Source: Megamerina dolium
Lineage: Eukaryota > Arthropoda > Insecta > Diptera > Megamerinidae
Direction of reading: 5' to 3'
NCBI GenBank assembly: GCA_963854835.1
Contig: OY978526.1
Coordinates: 44,785,140 to 44,849,139 of the forward strand
DNA length: 64,000 bases
Shown here one piece after another: positions 1 to 12,040 of this stretch. Each line of letters begins with the position of its first letter. Within the stretch, counting starts at the first letter, position 1. The position numbers and the translations under genes are program-made. The notes below the pieces were generated by a model that worked only from the letters and a program-made list of their open reading frames with translations, was not told where the DNA came from and ran no database searches.

Positions 1-1503
1 TTCTTGTCGGTACACATCTCTATCTCCTCACACTCGCGTCTTTCCAACTCCCTCTTCTTGCGCCTGAAAAGACGTCTCTCTGCACTCCTTTTCTCTCCGT
101 ACAGCTCGCGTTGCGCCTGCTCGCAGAGTTTTTCTGTAGGCGGCGTCTTTCTCTGCGGTAGCGTCGCGACACTCCTGATCATACCACTCATTCCTCAGAG
201 GCCGGTAGTAACCGATTACCTCCTCGGCAGCAGTAGTCATGGAGTGGGATATATGTGTCCACCGTGCGCATGTATCATCAAGTGGGGGAGTGTTCTGCAT
301 AAGCAGATCCGATAGTCGAGTGGAAAATGCATCTGCTGTCTCTGGTGATTGCAGCTTACTGACGTCGAGCTTTCTCTGTGTGGGACTTCTCTTGTTATTT
401 GCGACACATAAGCGTGTGCGCACCTTAGCTGCAACAAGGTAGTGATTCGAGTCGATGTTGGCACCACGGATCGATTTCACGTCCATCACACTGGAAGCAT
501 GCCTTCCGTCAATCACCACATGATCAATTTGGTTTCTTGTACGTTGATCTGGAGACAGCCATGTCGCTTTGTGGATGTCGAGATGCTGGAATCTGGTACC
601 ACCAATTACCATGTTTCGTGCTGCGGCGAAGTCGATCAGCCTCATACCGTTATCGGAGGTGTTCTGGTGGAGGCTGAATTTTCCGACAGTTGGACCAAAG
701 GTACCTTCCTTGTCCACCCTGGCATTAAAGTTGCCAAGCACGATTTTGATATCGTGGCGGGGGCAGCGGTCATAAGCTTCTTCGAGGCGCTGAAAGAAGC
801 TCTCCTTGGTCACATTGTCCTTCTCATCCGTCGGAGCGTGGGCACATATAAGGCTGATGTTGAAAAATTTTGCCTTGATGCGAATTGTGGCCAGCCGTTC
901 GTTCACAGCCGTGAACTGTGAGACAAGATGTCGTAGTCTCTTGCTGACCAAAAATCCACATCCTAATTCGTGCATTTCAGCATGGCAACTGTAGTAGATG
1001 TCACAGGACGCTCTTTTGGAGCAGCCCTGTCCTGGCCATCGCATTTCCTGGAGAGCGGTGATGTCAGCTCTGTATTTTTCGAGGACATCAACCAGCTGGA
1101 TAGAGGCACCCTCCCTATAAAGGGACCGGACATTCCAGGTGCATATCCGTAAATCGTGGTCCTTTTTTCGTTTGCGGGGGTCATCAACAAAAGCGGTATT
1201 CTTTATCCGAGGCATATTTGTTTTTTTCATTGGGGGGGTTTTTTATGTGGCGGGTCCCAAACCCAACGCACAACCTCTAATCGAGGAGATTTTCGCCACT
1301 CACTTCAGCCGCCTCCCAGCGGGTGCCAGGAAGACGTGCCCGGTGGTCGCCAAATGGAGGGCCCCCATTAATAATAATGAAAGCGCCATCACATAGTAAG
1401 CAGAGCAAGCTATATGACTACAAATAACAACGAATAAAGGTATCGTCACATAGCGCTCAGATCAAACTACATGACAGCCAGTGAGTTGACTTGCGATGAG
1501 TTC
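1..1503 (-). mobile_element. RTE-like LINE copy 1, cut by the window start
   Basis: This is a minus-strand non-LTR retrotransposon with its 5' end at the right. It is nearly identical base for base to 20945-22446, which defines it as a second copy of the same element. It carries a 5' UTR of about 270 bp (1231-1503), the endonuclease domain, and the start of the linker before the reverse transcriptase, which lies beyond base 1. The shared sequence stops at 1503, where a jockey relic begins, so this copy is 5'-truncated by roughly 70 bp relative to the copy ending near 22518. Compared with that copy it lacks a net 11 bp near position 100, which shifts the frame. Assignment to the RTE-like clade is inferred from the apurinic-type endonuclease followed directly by RT in one reading frame and, in other copies, a very short 3' UTR with a simple-repeat tail. 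Confidence 0.9.
28..1230 (-). pseudogene. RTE-like ORF, endonuclease domain (dead copy)
   Basis: The frame opens with a basic leader and then an apurinic/apyrimidinic-type endonuclease: CTWNVRSLYR near residue 30, QEMRWPGQG near 61, and the TWLSPD...IDHV block near 223. This enzyme nicks target DNA to prime reverse transcription. Two conserved positions differ from the better copy at 21150-22172: GDFNAR reads GNFNAR, and SDHYLV reads SNHYLV. Both are metal-binding or catalytic aspartates in this fold, so the endonuclease is expected to be inactive. After residue 370 the frame runs out of register because of the 11-bp net deletion near position 100, and the last 25 residues are out-of-frame readthrough. 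Unlike the other copy, this one keeps the TTAAEEVIGYYRPL linker, which shows what was deleted there. Confidence 0.88.
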
Positions 1504-2195
1504 ACATGTCGAACATGTTTTCTCAACTCTTGTTAAAAAATACTTGGTTGCCAGTGATTTCAACGTCAAACACACTCACTGGGACTCCCGACTCATAACC
1601 CAAAAAGCCGTAAGAAGTTATTCAATCATTACTATTCACGGCTATGATGTAATCTCAAATAGTCAATCGGCATATTGGTCGACGAACAACAGCAAGATAC
1701 CCGATGGCATAGACTTTAGAGGTTTGCTGATGAAGAATATCTCCACAGAGTGCAACTATGATCTCTCATCTGAGATACGTGTACACGATGTAGACTCAGC
1801 ACTCGAAAATTTTAACTAGTTGGTCTCATTAGCTCCCAGTTCGACAACCTGCGCAAGGGTACACCGCTTAAAATGAAAATGGACATATTCCAAGGAGTTT
1901 AAAACTATTTAAGCTAAGATAAAGTTACTGGTAAAATGGTCAAAGAGCTGCCTCAATATTTACCGCATGAACATTTTAATACTACTCTCAACACTAAACG
2001 CTATCCCAAATCATCTAAATTCTCATGCTGGACACTTATTGCTGAGCACAGGCATCGACGATTAAAAAGAAAAGACATTTGCTATAAAATTACTAAACCT
2101 TGCAACTAATTTTGATGGAATGTTGGGAATATCACATAATTTGAACTTAGTTTATGGGATTTGAATAGCTATTGTAAGTTTCTAAAAATAGGCAG
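1496..2195 (+). mobile_element. jockey-clade LINE relic, internally deleted
   Basis: Positions 1496-1819 read as an endonuclease fragment of jockey type: a degraded SDFNVKHTHWDSRL motif (GDFNAKH.HWGSRL is usual), a YWSTNNSKIPDGIDF block and a degraded LSSDH end. Around 1918-1960 the sequence jumps to the RT fingers (KITGKMVKELP), and around 2035-2075 to the C terminus (HRHRRLKRKD). Both of these pieces match the jockey copy at 52225-54150 read on the opposite strand. The 3' UTR around 2121-2195 (TTGGGAATATCACATAAT) matches the 3' end of that copy too. At least two internal deletions removed most of the RT. It directly abuts the 5' end of the RTE copy at 1503. Confidence 0.8.
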
Positions 2196-2399
2196 TAACT
2201 GGGAATTTCATTGGCGCCTTTTATGTCGCGGAAAATATATACGTAATATGCTTTCAGAATTATAATGTCGATTAAATTTTGACGGTCTTCTTTAGTTTTT
2301 GCACTTTCCTTTAGTATATTTAAAAATAATATCAGAATTTCAAATTTCATACTTACAATATACTTTCATACTTATCTGGCTATTACAACAGATTTTGTT

Positions 2400-2570
2400 G
2401 CGCTATTCTCGCTGGCGCCAGTTACTGATTCCGAGCGCTTCGGGTTATTAGCCGCTGGATGTTTCTGACCATAACTAAGTCAATACTAGAATATAGTTCA
2501 TTCGGTAGGGACTCGCCACCAATGCAAATGGGCCCTCAGATTGGTGTACTGAATTAATGTCGAAATTTGT
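2400..2570 (-). mobile_element. RTE-like LINE 3' scrap, degraded
   Basis: Read on the minus strand, this stretch carries scattered identity to the 3' part of the RTE-like ORF. The CTGGCGCCAGTTA...TTCC.AGCGC segment and the CGCCACCAA.GCAAAT.GG segment occur in the same order as in the copies at 59793-60002 and 19340-19540, but with about 250 bp missing between them. No open frame remains. It is an old, internally deleted fragment. Confidence 0.6.
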
Positions 2571-3236
2571 TCACAATAATGGCGAACTTTTTTTTTATTA
2601 GAAAATATACAATACTTTCCGAATTACAAAGAACAACAACATTTTTCCAAGAATGTCGAACATTTTTAATGGCATTGTTGTAAAAACATTTTTGACATTC
2701 GTGTAACCAACCATTCATACTAATGGAAAGTGTCCAGAATGTAATTTTATTTTGAAAAGAAAGGACTCGACTTCACCTCTCTCATGCATGAGACTACAAA
2801 CAACGGGCACATTTTTGTTCGACCATATTGTAATCTGCTTGTAGGCTCTCTTATGCAACCTCTGTTGTAAACAGCTATATATATATTTTTTGTTGTTCGA
2901 CCTTATTACAGATGTTTTGATCCGTAGTTTGTGGATTTTTCGAGTTAGTTCGATTCTCAGTAAATTTTTTCACCGACTAAGTATTGTGCGATACTTCACC
3001 AAATCTATCTTAAAAGTAATATGTATATTTAGTAAGCATCTAATTATTTATTATTGCTTCAGCTTTAATATCAACTGAACAACATTTTGCTTACTACTCC
3101 ATACCAAACCAAAAACCTCCTTAGGTAACTACTATTGTAGTTCATAAATAACAGAACTAACTATTAATGGAGCTGAGTACTCAAAATACTATGGTACATG
3201 TCCCATCATAATCATTAATAACAATTAACTTTGCAT

Positions 3237-3267
<31 letters not shown>

Positions 3268-4104
3268 AGATGTCGTCTATGTACATGTCTCGTCGTAATT
3301 TAAAAGTGTTAATGGTGAAATTCCATTAAAAACGCCCACATATCTTTCTCTCTGTCTTTGTACTCTACAAATTTATACACATATGTATATATGTATCGTA
3401 GGTATACTAATATTAGACTGGTTCTTATATTTAACTACTTATTTTATATCTGAAGTATAGACCCTAGTCCTGGTGTTGCACATTGCGTAGTTTGCCTTCG
3501 TGTTTTTACACCAACGGTAACGGTGTGTAAGCACGATGTTGTGCGTTCGCTTCTCAGTCGCTTCTTCACATGCCGGTGAAGATGTGAAAGAAGTTATTAC
3601 ATAACTTGTTTGACGTGTTTTATTTTTGTTGCTTCTACACTGGACTAAAACACATGCATTTTGGTATAATTAAAAAGTGACTGGATTTATTTGTAATGCC
3701 GAGATGCTGCTACATATTTCCAAAGAAATTCATTTATCCAACTACTAATCAGATTGTAGAAACCACCAAAAACCATTATTACAAGTTCCATTATTTTTTT
3801 CAAATCTAATCCAATCAGGGATGGTCATTGTTATAAGCATTATTTAAAAATCAAACTTTAATGATGATTTTGTGATTTAAATTTTTTTGATCAATGATAA
3901 AAATTATCTTTAGACTTTTAACATTTTAATCTTTAATAAGAATTATTTTTTAACTTTTACTTTTTTTACCCTACTGAAAAAGTTATTTTTTGATTTTTAT
4001 TTTTTCCCTCAGGAATAAAAATTTCTTTTTGAGCTATATTTTTGTATGTATATATTTTTTTTTTTGCCCATAACAATCCATTATTGCGTCTCATTTATTT
4101 ATTT
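2571..4104. other. AT-rich stretch with no recognised gene
   Basis: No coding pattern, RNA gene or repeat boundary is supported here apart from a short (GT)n run at about 3238-3263. Segments around 3790-4080 are extremely T- and A-rich. Short frames present, such as one at 2890-3078, have no family signature. Confidence 0.5.
3238..3263. repeat. (GT)n microsatellite
   Basis: Thirteen uninterrupted GT units, followed by TAAATAGATG. It is a simple dinucleotide repeat outside any recognised element. Confidence 0.95.
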
Positions 4105-4862
<758 letters not shown>

Positions 4863-5564
4863 TTTTTTTAATATATCTATGAAACTTTTATTTAACTATA
4901 AAACAAAACAACAAAATAAATAACTGAGTAGATTTAAAAACTATGAATCAGATGTAATTTCGACATAAGTGCAGAATAGCACACCGTAAAGGAAAAAATG
5001 AAAATGAGTTGCTTTGTATAAAAGTAATTATTGTGAAGAGAGTGAACTAAAAATTTTCGGATGAAACGCCTATATAAGGCGTGGCTGAAGATCAAAGTTC
5101 AAGTTTGAAATCAAAATTACTCAATGACATATGTGCCAAGTTTCTTCTTTATAGCCCATGACAAATCATATTTAGTTCCCCTGATTCTACCCGTTCCCTC
5201 TCTAATTAAAACTTTTTGCACATTAGATAGAAGTGTGACACTAGCTCTAAAACTAAAAGAGTAGAAACAAAATGAACTTTTTCTTAATGGTTAATATCTC
5301 CCCACAGAAAGTAAGTTTTTTAAAGAGGGAAAAGCATCGAGTGTCTTATAGTAGTTAGGGTCTTCATCGCACTAAAACCGGCTCTATATCCCATTGTTTA
5401 CCTGGTAGAAATGCCAGTGGCAAAAAAGGGAAGTGTCAAAAAAAGCATTTAAATGCCACAAAAGCAAACTATAATATAAATTTTGGCAAAAAATGGCCAT
5501 TTTTTCTTTGTTTATTGAACATCTCTTAAGAGTCAAACCATAAATATTCAAATTTTAAAGACAG
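4863..5564. other. No recognised feature
   Basis: AT-rich DNA without a supported frame or repeat. A short stretch near 5430-5500 is lysine/AAA-rich in any translation and shows no family signature. Confidence 0.4.
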
Positions 5565-5845
5565 CACAAAGATTTCATCGGCATACGTCAACACCATGAC
5601 ACTTTTGGCAGCTCGTATTATTTCCTCCATAATAAAATTGTAGAGGTCGCACGATAACGAATCACCTTGTCTGAAAGCCCAATTGGTTTTAAAGGGCGGA
5701 AAGTAGTTCTTCCCAATTTGTACTGCACAGCGTCAGTTTTACAGTGACATCCTGCAAAGACGAATGAGCTTCGCAGGAATACCGAACTAAGACATTGTTG
5801 TGTAGAGGTAATCCCTTATCGGACTGTGTTATGTCTTTGTGCAAA
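5565..5845 (-). mobile_element. RTE-like LINE relic, RT palm region
   Basis: On the minus strand this matches the RT palm of the copy at 19336-21213. The recognisable pieces are the YADD surroundings (TCGGCATACGTCAACACCATGACACT on the plus strand, shortened here to its central part), the GDSLSCDF segment (CACGATAACGAATCACCTTGTCTGAAA region) and the RLCRM...SRC segment. Several small indels break the frame, and about 60 bp between the first two pieces is missing. It is a 5'- and 3'-truncated fragment, clearly older than the copies at 1-1503 and 19331-22518. Confidence 0.85.
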
Positions 5846-7400
5846 TGCAATATGATTGCTTTTTACTTCACTTAACCTAATACCCCATGCGGATATATAA
5901 TAAATAATTAAATTACATTTTGAAATATACAAATATTTGCTTAACATATAAAATATACATATGAAAGTATATACTATTGCTATTGCTTGTATGCATATTT
6001 ATTTCAAATAGAATAAAAATTATGATAAAAACAGCACTGGCACTGATAACGATAATCACCATAATGAAAAGAGAAAATACAACGCCATGAAGTCTGGTGA
6101 ACTTTTACAAAGCGTCCCATTGTTGTTGACAGATATTCAATCCCTCATTTATGAAAAGATGACTGACTACTCGTATCACAGACAAATACTGCAACTGAGT
6201 GCTTTTTTTATTGTGGTTCTCATAATATGCCCTTACTGCTCTTCCTCTTCATTATCTTTTATAGACTGCACACAAGTGCATAGGTATCATCATTTTATTC
6301 AGATTTGCGTAACCATTGATAGTAACTCCGAAGAGATAAATAAGTACAAATATATACTTAATCTTTTAATCAAAAATGGTGATGTGTCATGCTTAATAAC
6401 GTCAGTAAATTTTGCTGTAGCCACTGTACAAGCCCACATTTTAGTACTCAATTATAAAATGAAAAGTGAACGAATGCGTAAGTGTGCTTAAATGTAAGAC
6501 AAATAGTTTCATTATTTACGTTTGCTTATATACGAAAATGTATTTAGTTCACAAAAGATCACTTCTATCTTTTCCACGAATTGATAGTGTAAATAAGTCA
6601 CCCTTGGCGGATTGTAAGGCCAGCTTTTTTTTGTCATTAATTTTGAAAACAGCTTTTCTTTACTTACCATCCTTATTATGTTGTCATCTTGAGACATGAG
6701 ATTCTGCTACTTTCCTTTGAAGCATCTTCAATGAAGTTGAAACTCTCCAGATATGAACATTATCTTATCATTGAAAATGCCCTTGTGCTTCATTGAAGAA
6801 GTTGCAAAAAGAAGACTCACCACAGCTAAGTGGGGAAAAATATAAAAATTAACTTCACTAACTGCAAGATATGACAAGTACATTTGAAGAGGAATGGACA
6901 AATATTGTATACAGCTAGGTATTATGCTTTTATTTATATTTTCTTTATTAAATAAACTTTTGTGTTTGAAAGATTGATAGTAATACAATAACATTATTAT
7001 TTCGAATTTCAAAGACGAACATATTATTGGACTTAAGAGTCTTCTCATGGTATGTAATTCTGTGTATTCCAATTATATCTTCATATATAGTATTCATACA
7101 TTCAATTAATTCTTCACTCTTACCACTCAGTGTGTATGTATTGTACTGTAAGTGACCACAATATAATGAATGCAGAATAAAAGTGCATATAATTACAATC
7201 AGCAAATATGTAAACACGCAATATGCGATCGTACCATAAAACGGGCAATTGCTGAAGTAAAAATTCATAGTAAACACATATGTATTCTGTTTTGGCAATT
7301 TCTAAACAAGAAACTGCGTTTAAGTCGGTCTTATTATACTTACCCTGAACGCGGTTATAAACTAGTGGACCAATAACACCGACAATTTGTATATAATCCC
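5846..7400. other. No recognised gene
   Basis: The longest open stretch, at 6087-6491 (134 codons), contains a hydrophobic segment but has no recognisable domain, and its codon use looks like the surrounding AT-rich DNA. Several short overlapping frames at 6466-7376 are likewise unsupported. No terminal repeats were seen. Confidence 0.4.
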
Positions 7401-7404
7401 GTGA

Positions 7405-8330
7405 GTAGTTAGATTAGTTTAGGTTTGAAGGGCGTCTGTGAACATATATTCTCACTTCCACTGGGAGGCATCTATTGCCCATTATGATTGCCCTTGATTG
7501 CCAGTGACAAATAACTAGTGTTCATATGTCATCCTTCTTGAACCATTTAGTTCTCCAAATGAATTAAAGAAGCTCTTTTAAGTCCACTTTCGCAAGTTTG
7601 GCCAGTCTTGTGAAGAAACCACCCCAAACATTGACGTCGTTTTGTCTCTAGACCCGGACAGAGACATAGATAGTGGTTTATTGATTCTTCTTCCTCTTCA
7701 TCTCGGCAACCTCTATACAGTCCGGTCGTCGGTATGAACATTGAAGTATTGGCGCGATGGTACAATGGCCAGTGAGCACATCGGTAAGAATTCTAACTGC
7801 AGGCTTCCCTAAGGACAGAAGTACTCTCGTCTTTCTCATGTCTAGCCTAGGCCATAAGGTCCTGTACACCTCAAAATCCTCTCGACTAGTCCACAAGCTG
7901 TTCGCTTTCTTAACAACTATTTCTTCTATACACCTAAACAGTTCGCAAAGCGGAATTTGTACTGAGTCGTCGGTTTCATAGCGTCTATACTAGATCCCCT
8001 ACTGACCATTTTGTCTACTAGTTCGTTCACTTCAATATCACTATGTCCACGAAACCAGCAAAGAGTTGTTGATGTTTCCTATGTCACATAATGAAGTTCG
8101 GCACTTCAGCACGATTTTCGACTTGACTGTTCTGGATATAATTGCCTTCAGTGCCGCTTGACTGTCCACAAAGATAGTGATATTTGAAGGTGGAAGATAT
8201 TAAATCTTGTATTAGTTTAGCTGCCTTCTCAATTGCGTATATTTCTGCATGAAAGACACTACAAGCGTCAGGGAGTCGAAATGACATCACACAGTGTAGG
8301 TTTTTCTGAAAAACTTGCAACCAACGCCAA
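7405..8330 (-). mobile_element. 3' end of a LINE with RNase H domain (R1/LOA-like), degraded
   Basis: Minus-strand relic in at least three frames. At 8084-8320 an RNase H segment is visible (VFHAEIYAIEKAAKLI, then a decayed DSQAA region). At 7678-7896 comes the segment LWPRLDMRKTRVLLSLGK...VLTGHC, and at 7547-7765 the terminal zinc-finger-like CRDEEEEESINHYLCLCPGL. These occur in that order at the C terminus of RNase H-bearing jockey-superfamily LINEs. The 3' end at about 7405-7428 is a degenerate AACCTAA-type repeat (plus strand AGTTAGATTAGTTTAGG). The copy at 24075-24865 has a clean version of the same tail. Stops and frameshifts show it is dead. The exact clade is uncertain. Confidence 0.75.
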
Positions 8331-8339
8331 CATCATGCA

Positions 8340-8465
8340 ATGAAGTTAGTCCTGAGAACTTGTGTAGTATCACTCTTGCAAACAGATGCTACTTTGGGCT
8401 AAATAAGCAATTGAGAAGCCGAGAACTCTCTCGAAGAAAATAACACTATACGTGTCTCTCGTTTA
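8340..8465 (+). mobile_element. RTE-like LINE fragment
   Basis: A short plus-strand piece matching the thumb region of the RTE-like ORF (ITLANRCYFGLSKQL..RELSRR-type sequence around 8368-8440). The same segment occurs at about 9826-9890 in the next copy, so this is a separate insertion or a displaced fragment, not part of the copy that starts near 8680. Confidence 0.75.
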
Positions 8466-8679
8466 CAGATGTTATAAAGTAAATTTATGTAAAATTTGCA
8501 TGAAGTGGTATTTCATGTATAAGATCATTGCCTAACACTTTATATCAAGTTTATTTATGGTAGGCCTGTTTGCTTTAGGTCAATGAAATTGTATACCTTT
8601 CTTTCAAGCACCCATATATATTTTTTAGTTGAAATGTTACATTAATTATATTATTTATTCTGATCTGAGTTATCATGCA
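8466..8679. other. Spacer between two RTE fragments
   Basis: AT-rich sequence with no recognised repeat or coding signal. Confidence 0.4.
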
Positions 8680-10305
8680 TTTGCCACTCTACTATCGGAT
8701 TTTCTTATGCAGAACACTCCCCCACTTGATGATACATGCGCACGGTGGACACATATATCCCAGTCCATGACTACTGCTGCCCAGGAGGTAATCGGTCACT
8801 ACCGGCCTCTGAGGAATGAGTGGTATGATCATGAGTGTCGCGATGCTACGGCAGAGAAAGACGCCGGCTACAGAAAAACCCTGCGTGCAAGCGCAACGCG
8901 AGCTGTTAAGGAGAGGTACGGAGAGAAGAAGAAGGAGTTGGAAAGACGCGAGTGTGAGGAGATAGAGATGTGTATCGACAAGAATAAGACTCGAAAATTC
9001 TTCGAAAAGATCAAGTGCCTGAGTGGAGGTTTAAATCCCGGAGCCACGTTACTGAATGGCGATGCTACGAACAATTCCGCCAGTGGAGGAGATTGCCCGA
9101 TAACCCCAATTACAGATGATGGTGTTGATGTTCCACCACCCAACTATGATGAGGTTGAAACAGTAATTTTAAGGCTGAAGAACAACAAAGCTGCAGGTGC
9201 TGATGGTCTGCCTGCCAAGTTGTTTAAGACCGGAGGTGATGAGCTATTCGCCTGCATGCACCAGGTCATAAGCAGAATATGGTCTGATGAAGCATGCCTG
9301 ATGATTGGAGGCTCAGTGTCCCGTACATAAGGGTAAGAGGTAAGGACCCACCTCTACGCAACAATGTCTGAGTTAGGTATTCCTGCAAAGCTCATTCGAC
9401 TTTGTAGAATGACACTACATAACTCCCGTTGTGCAGTAAAAATTGGGAAGGACCTCTCCGCATCATTTAATACCGAACGAGGTTTCAGACAAGGTGATTC
9501 GTTATCGTGCGACTTCTTAATCTTATTATGGAGAAAATATTACGAGCTACTGATCTAGGAAATAATGGACATGCTATTGGTGTATACCGACGATATTGAC
9601 ATAATCGCCATGAACACACGAGCAGCATTCTCAGGTTGGAAAGAGAGTCGCGTCGAATGAGTCTTACGGTGAACAAGGGCAAGACGAAGTATCTAGTGTC
9701 AACAAACAAAGAGTCCCAGCGTCTTGGGCAGCACATATCTGTTGACAACTACGCTTTTGAAGTAGTAAGGGACTCTGTCTATCTTGGAACCAGCATTAAC
9801 AGCAGTATTGACGTCAGCTTGGAGATATTGCGAAGGGCTAAGTAAGCAATTGAGAAGTTGAGCCCTCTCTCGAAGAACGAAAACTACACTCTACAAGTCT
9901 CTCATCATGCCTGTCCTTACATATGGCGCTGAAGCCTGGACAATTTCCACCTCGGATGAGCGAATGCTTGGAGTTTTCGAGAGAAAAGTCCTACGTAAGA
10001 TCTTTGGACCTATTTGCGTTGGTGGCGAGTACCGAATAAGGTACAACCATGAGCTGTACGAGCTGTATGCTGATATTGACATAGTAAAGCGCATCAAAAT
10101 CCAGCGGCTGCGCTGGCTAGGTCGCTAGAACGCGCTCCAGCTAAGAAAATGTTATATACCTACAAGAAGACGACGCAGAAGAGGAAGACCTAAGCTCCGG
10201 TGGAAAGACCAAGTACTGGAGAACCTAAAGGCGCTTGGAATTACAAACTGGCGCCAGCTAGCGAAGAACAGAGATGGCTGGCGAAGCATGTTATATTCGG
10301 CCTAA
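8629..10305 (+). pseudogene. RTE-like ORF remnant (linker, RT, C terminus)
   Basis: The first frame, 8629-9330, gives a linker with a basic coiled-coil-like KKKELERRECEEIEM segment, then LKNNKAAGADGLPAKLFKTGG (RT fingers), and stops after a deletion joins it to unrelated frames. Frames at 9364-9558 (SRCAVKIGKDL...GFRQGDSLSCDF), 9636-9845 and 9907-10128 (TYGAEAWTISTSDERMLGVFERKVLRKIFGPI) cover the palm and thumb. The YADD active site is decayed: TACCGACGATATTGAC near 9585 reads YRRY/TDD depending on frame. No functional protein can be made. The upstream methionine at 8629 lies in flanking DNA and is not a genuine start. Confidence 0.88.
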
Positions 10306-10345
10306 ATCGATATTCGGTTGTTATGGCCACATAAGAAGAAGAAGA
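8680..10345 (+). mobile_element. RTE-like LINE copy 4, 5'-truncated, with authentic 3' end
   Basis: Begins inside the ORF at a FATLLSDFLMQNTPPLDD segment and continues through the RT to the 3' terminus. Compared with the copy at 19331-22518 it lacks about 74 bp near 9046 and roughly 280 bp near 9325, and has smaller gaps near 9560-9640. It is the only sizeable copy here that reaches the true C terminus (about 10140-10305: GRPKLRWKDQ...NWRQLAKNRDGW, stop at 10303-10305). The 3' UTR is only about 28 bp and ends in CCACAT followed by (AAG)4. A very short 3' UTR with a microsatellite-like tail is typical of the RTE clade. Confidence 0.9.
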
Positions 10346-11483
10346 AGTTATCATCCTAGAATGGCCTACTAATTATATGCTATTATAAACATTATCGAAC
10401 TTTATGCAACAAATTTGGCCTTTAAAATATAAAAATACATGTAAATAATACCAATGACCTTTTTTCAATCAACAGCATTTATCTTAAGAGTGTTTCCATG
10501 TATTCATTGTTGTTCATTAAACTAAACACCTTTATAATTTTATCGATGTCTTCCTCTGTCTCTATTAAGCTATCAAAATTCATTTTAATGGTTTTCGGTT
10601 CGAGTCAATTCGCTCCACATATATTAACTATATGCCATGTATGCATATGAGTGTTTTATCAATGTGGGAACACATGACATGTGGCCAATACAAACGTGTC
10701 CATTCGACCAATATCAATATAATGTGAAATAGAACGTGCTTTGGTGGTCATCTTTGTGGCATATTGCATACTAGAATGCTCTCGCATATGTTTATTATGC
10801 GTTAATTTAATTGAATTTGATCAAGAGAAGTGTATATATTATTCTCATACCACTAAGTAATTTATTTTTATGTAATACTTAAGACAGTTTGGTAGCTCAT
10901 AAATTCTTATACATTTACTAATATTATCGATTCAAACCGGTTTTAATGCACTAGTTCTCATCTCTCATTTTCTTACCCAATTTAAATTTAATTAATAAGA
11001 CAAAGAGTTTTAATTGAATGCACTTTTAATAAAAGAAACACAATTTAATATTGTAGGTATATTTTATTTTATTTTTATTTATTTTCTCTTTTTTTTTTTT
11101 TGTTCTATAGCATGAACATGTCGCACATAACAACCTGTACCTTCTAGCAACTTTCTTCTTACATTGTCTTTTGTAAATTATATTGTGGTGCTGCATCACA
11201 AGAGACAATGAGAAGGCAACAAACATGTACACGAGATGATAAACAAATCACTAAAATATGCATTAAAATTAACCAACAAATAAATAACAACGTACAGAAT
11301 GTAATAAAAAGAAGCTTTCTACTCTAGACGTGACGTACATGAGGATGTACATCACCAATCCCCATAAAAGGAAAATAAGCTTAACATCGTTCACCCCTCA
11401 GTTGAGACCATCTTGGCACCTTTAAGAATTTGTTATTTGGATCACGCAAAAAAGAACCAAATGGTATTTTAATCATATTTTGT
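10346..11483. other. No recognised gene
   Basis: AT-rich spacer between the RTE 3' tail and the SINE. Homopolymer runs occur near 11090. No coding or repeat signature was identified. Confidence 0.4.
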
Positions 11484-11797
11484 GGGTGCCGTGGCTCAGT
11501 GGTTAGTGCGTTGGCCTTCTGATCTGTAGGTCGTGGTTCAATCCTTTCTTTCGAATGGTACCCACCTGTCGGCAAGCAATTGGCAACTCTTCCGACAATA
11601 ACAACTAGCCATGAAAAAGCTTCTAAAAGAACTCTGTGACAAAGCCCAGAAAAAGTGATGTCACAAGAGTTCTGCCGTTCGGATCCGGCTAAAATAAGTA
11701 GGTCCCTTCTAATACTGTCCAAATTTAACACGCACAACAGCAATGGAATAGAAGCTCGGCCAATGAGCTTGGGGGCTTTTGGGGCTTTTAGTGCCAC

Positions 11798-11800
<3 letters not shown>
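11484..11800 (+). mobile_element. tRNA-derived SINE, copy 1
   Basis: The head reads GGTGCCGTGGCTCAGTGG, a tRNA D-arm with a pol III A box (TGGCTCAGTGG, 11492-11502). A B box follows (GGTTCAATCC, 11535-11544). The body (TGTCGGCAAGCAATTGGCA, CTTCTAAAAGAACTCTGTGA) and the 3' end (GGGGCTTTTAGTGCCACATA) recur in four more copies at 33979, 38460, 40617 and 58309. The tRNA-related part aligns best with tRNA-Arg(UCU) by the CTTCTGA loop, but the anticodon stem no longer pairs, so the parent tRNA is a tentative call. SINEs borrow LINE enzymes; the partner here is unknown. Confidence 0.88.

Positions 11801-11887
<87 letters not shown>
11798..11887. repeat. (TA)n microsatellite at the SINE tail
   Basis: About 90 bp of TA repeat grows directly out of the SINE 3' end ACATATATATAAATA. 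Other SINE copies end in ACATATTTATTTAT, so the repeat probably arose from the tail. Confidence 0.93.
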
Positions 11888-11891
<4 letters not shown>

Positions 11892-12040
11892 AATTTAATC
11901 AGGTCAATGCGTTTGATTTTAAAATAGCATAAAAATTCTTGAAACGTTTACCTTCAAAGTGTTTTACTAAATGCATAAATAACAATTCTACAAATTGATA
12001 GTCCTATAGATATATAGAAAATGTGGGCCAATTTTTTTGT

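Noticed and set aside
442..921. 159-codon plus-strand frame opposite the RTE endonuclease (also 21384-21863)
   Set aside because: Antisense shadow of the endonuclease ORF, present in both copies simply because the element is.
6087..6491. 134-codon open stretch with a hydrophobic segment
   Set aside because: No recognisable domain, no conserved motif and no splice or promoter context; this length is expected by chance in this much sequence.
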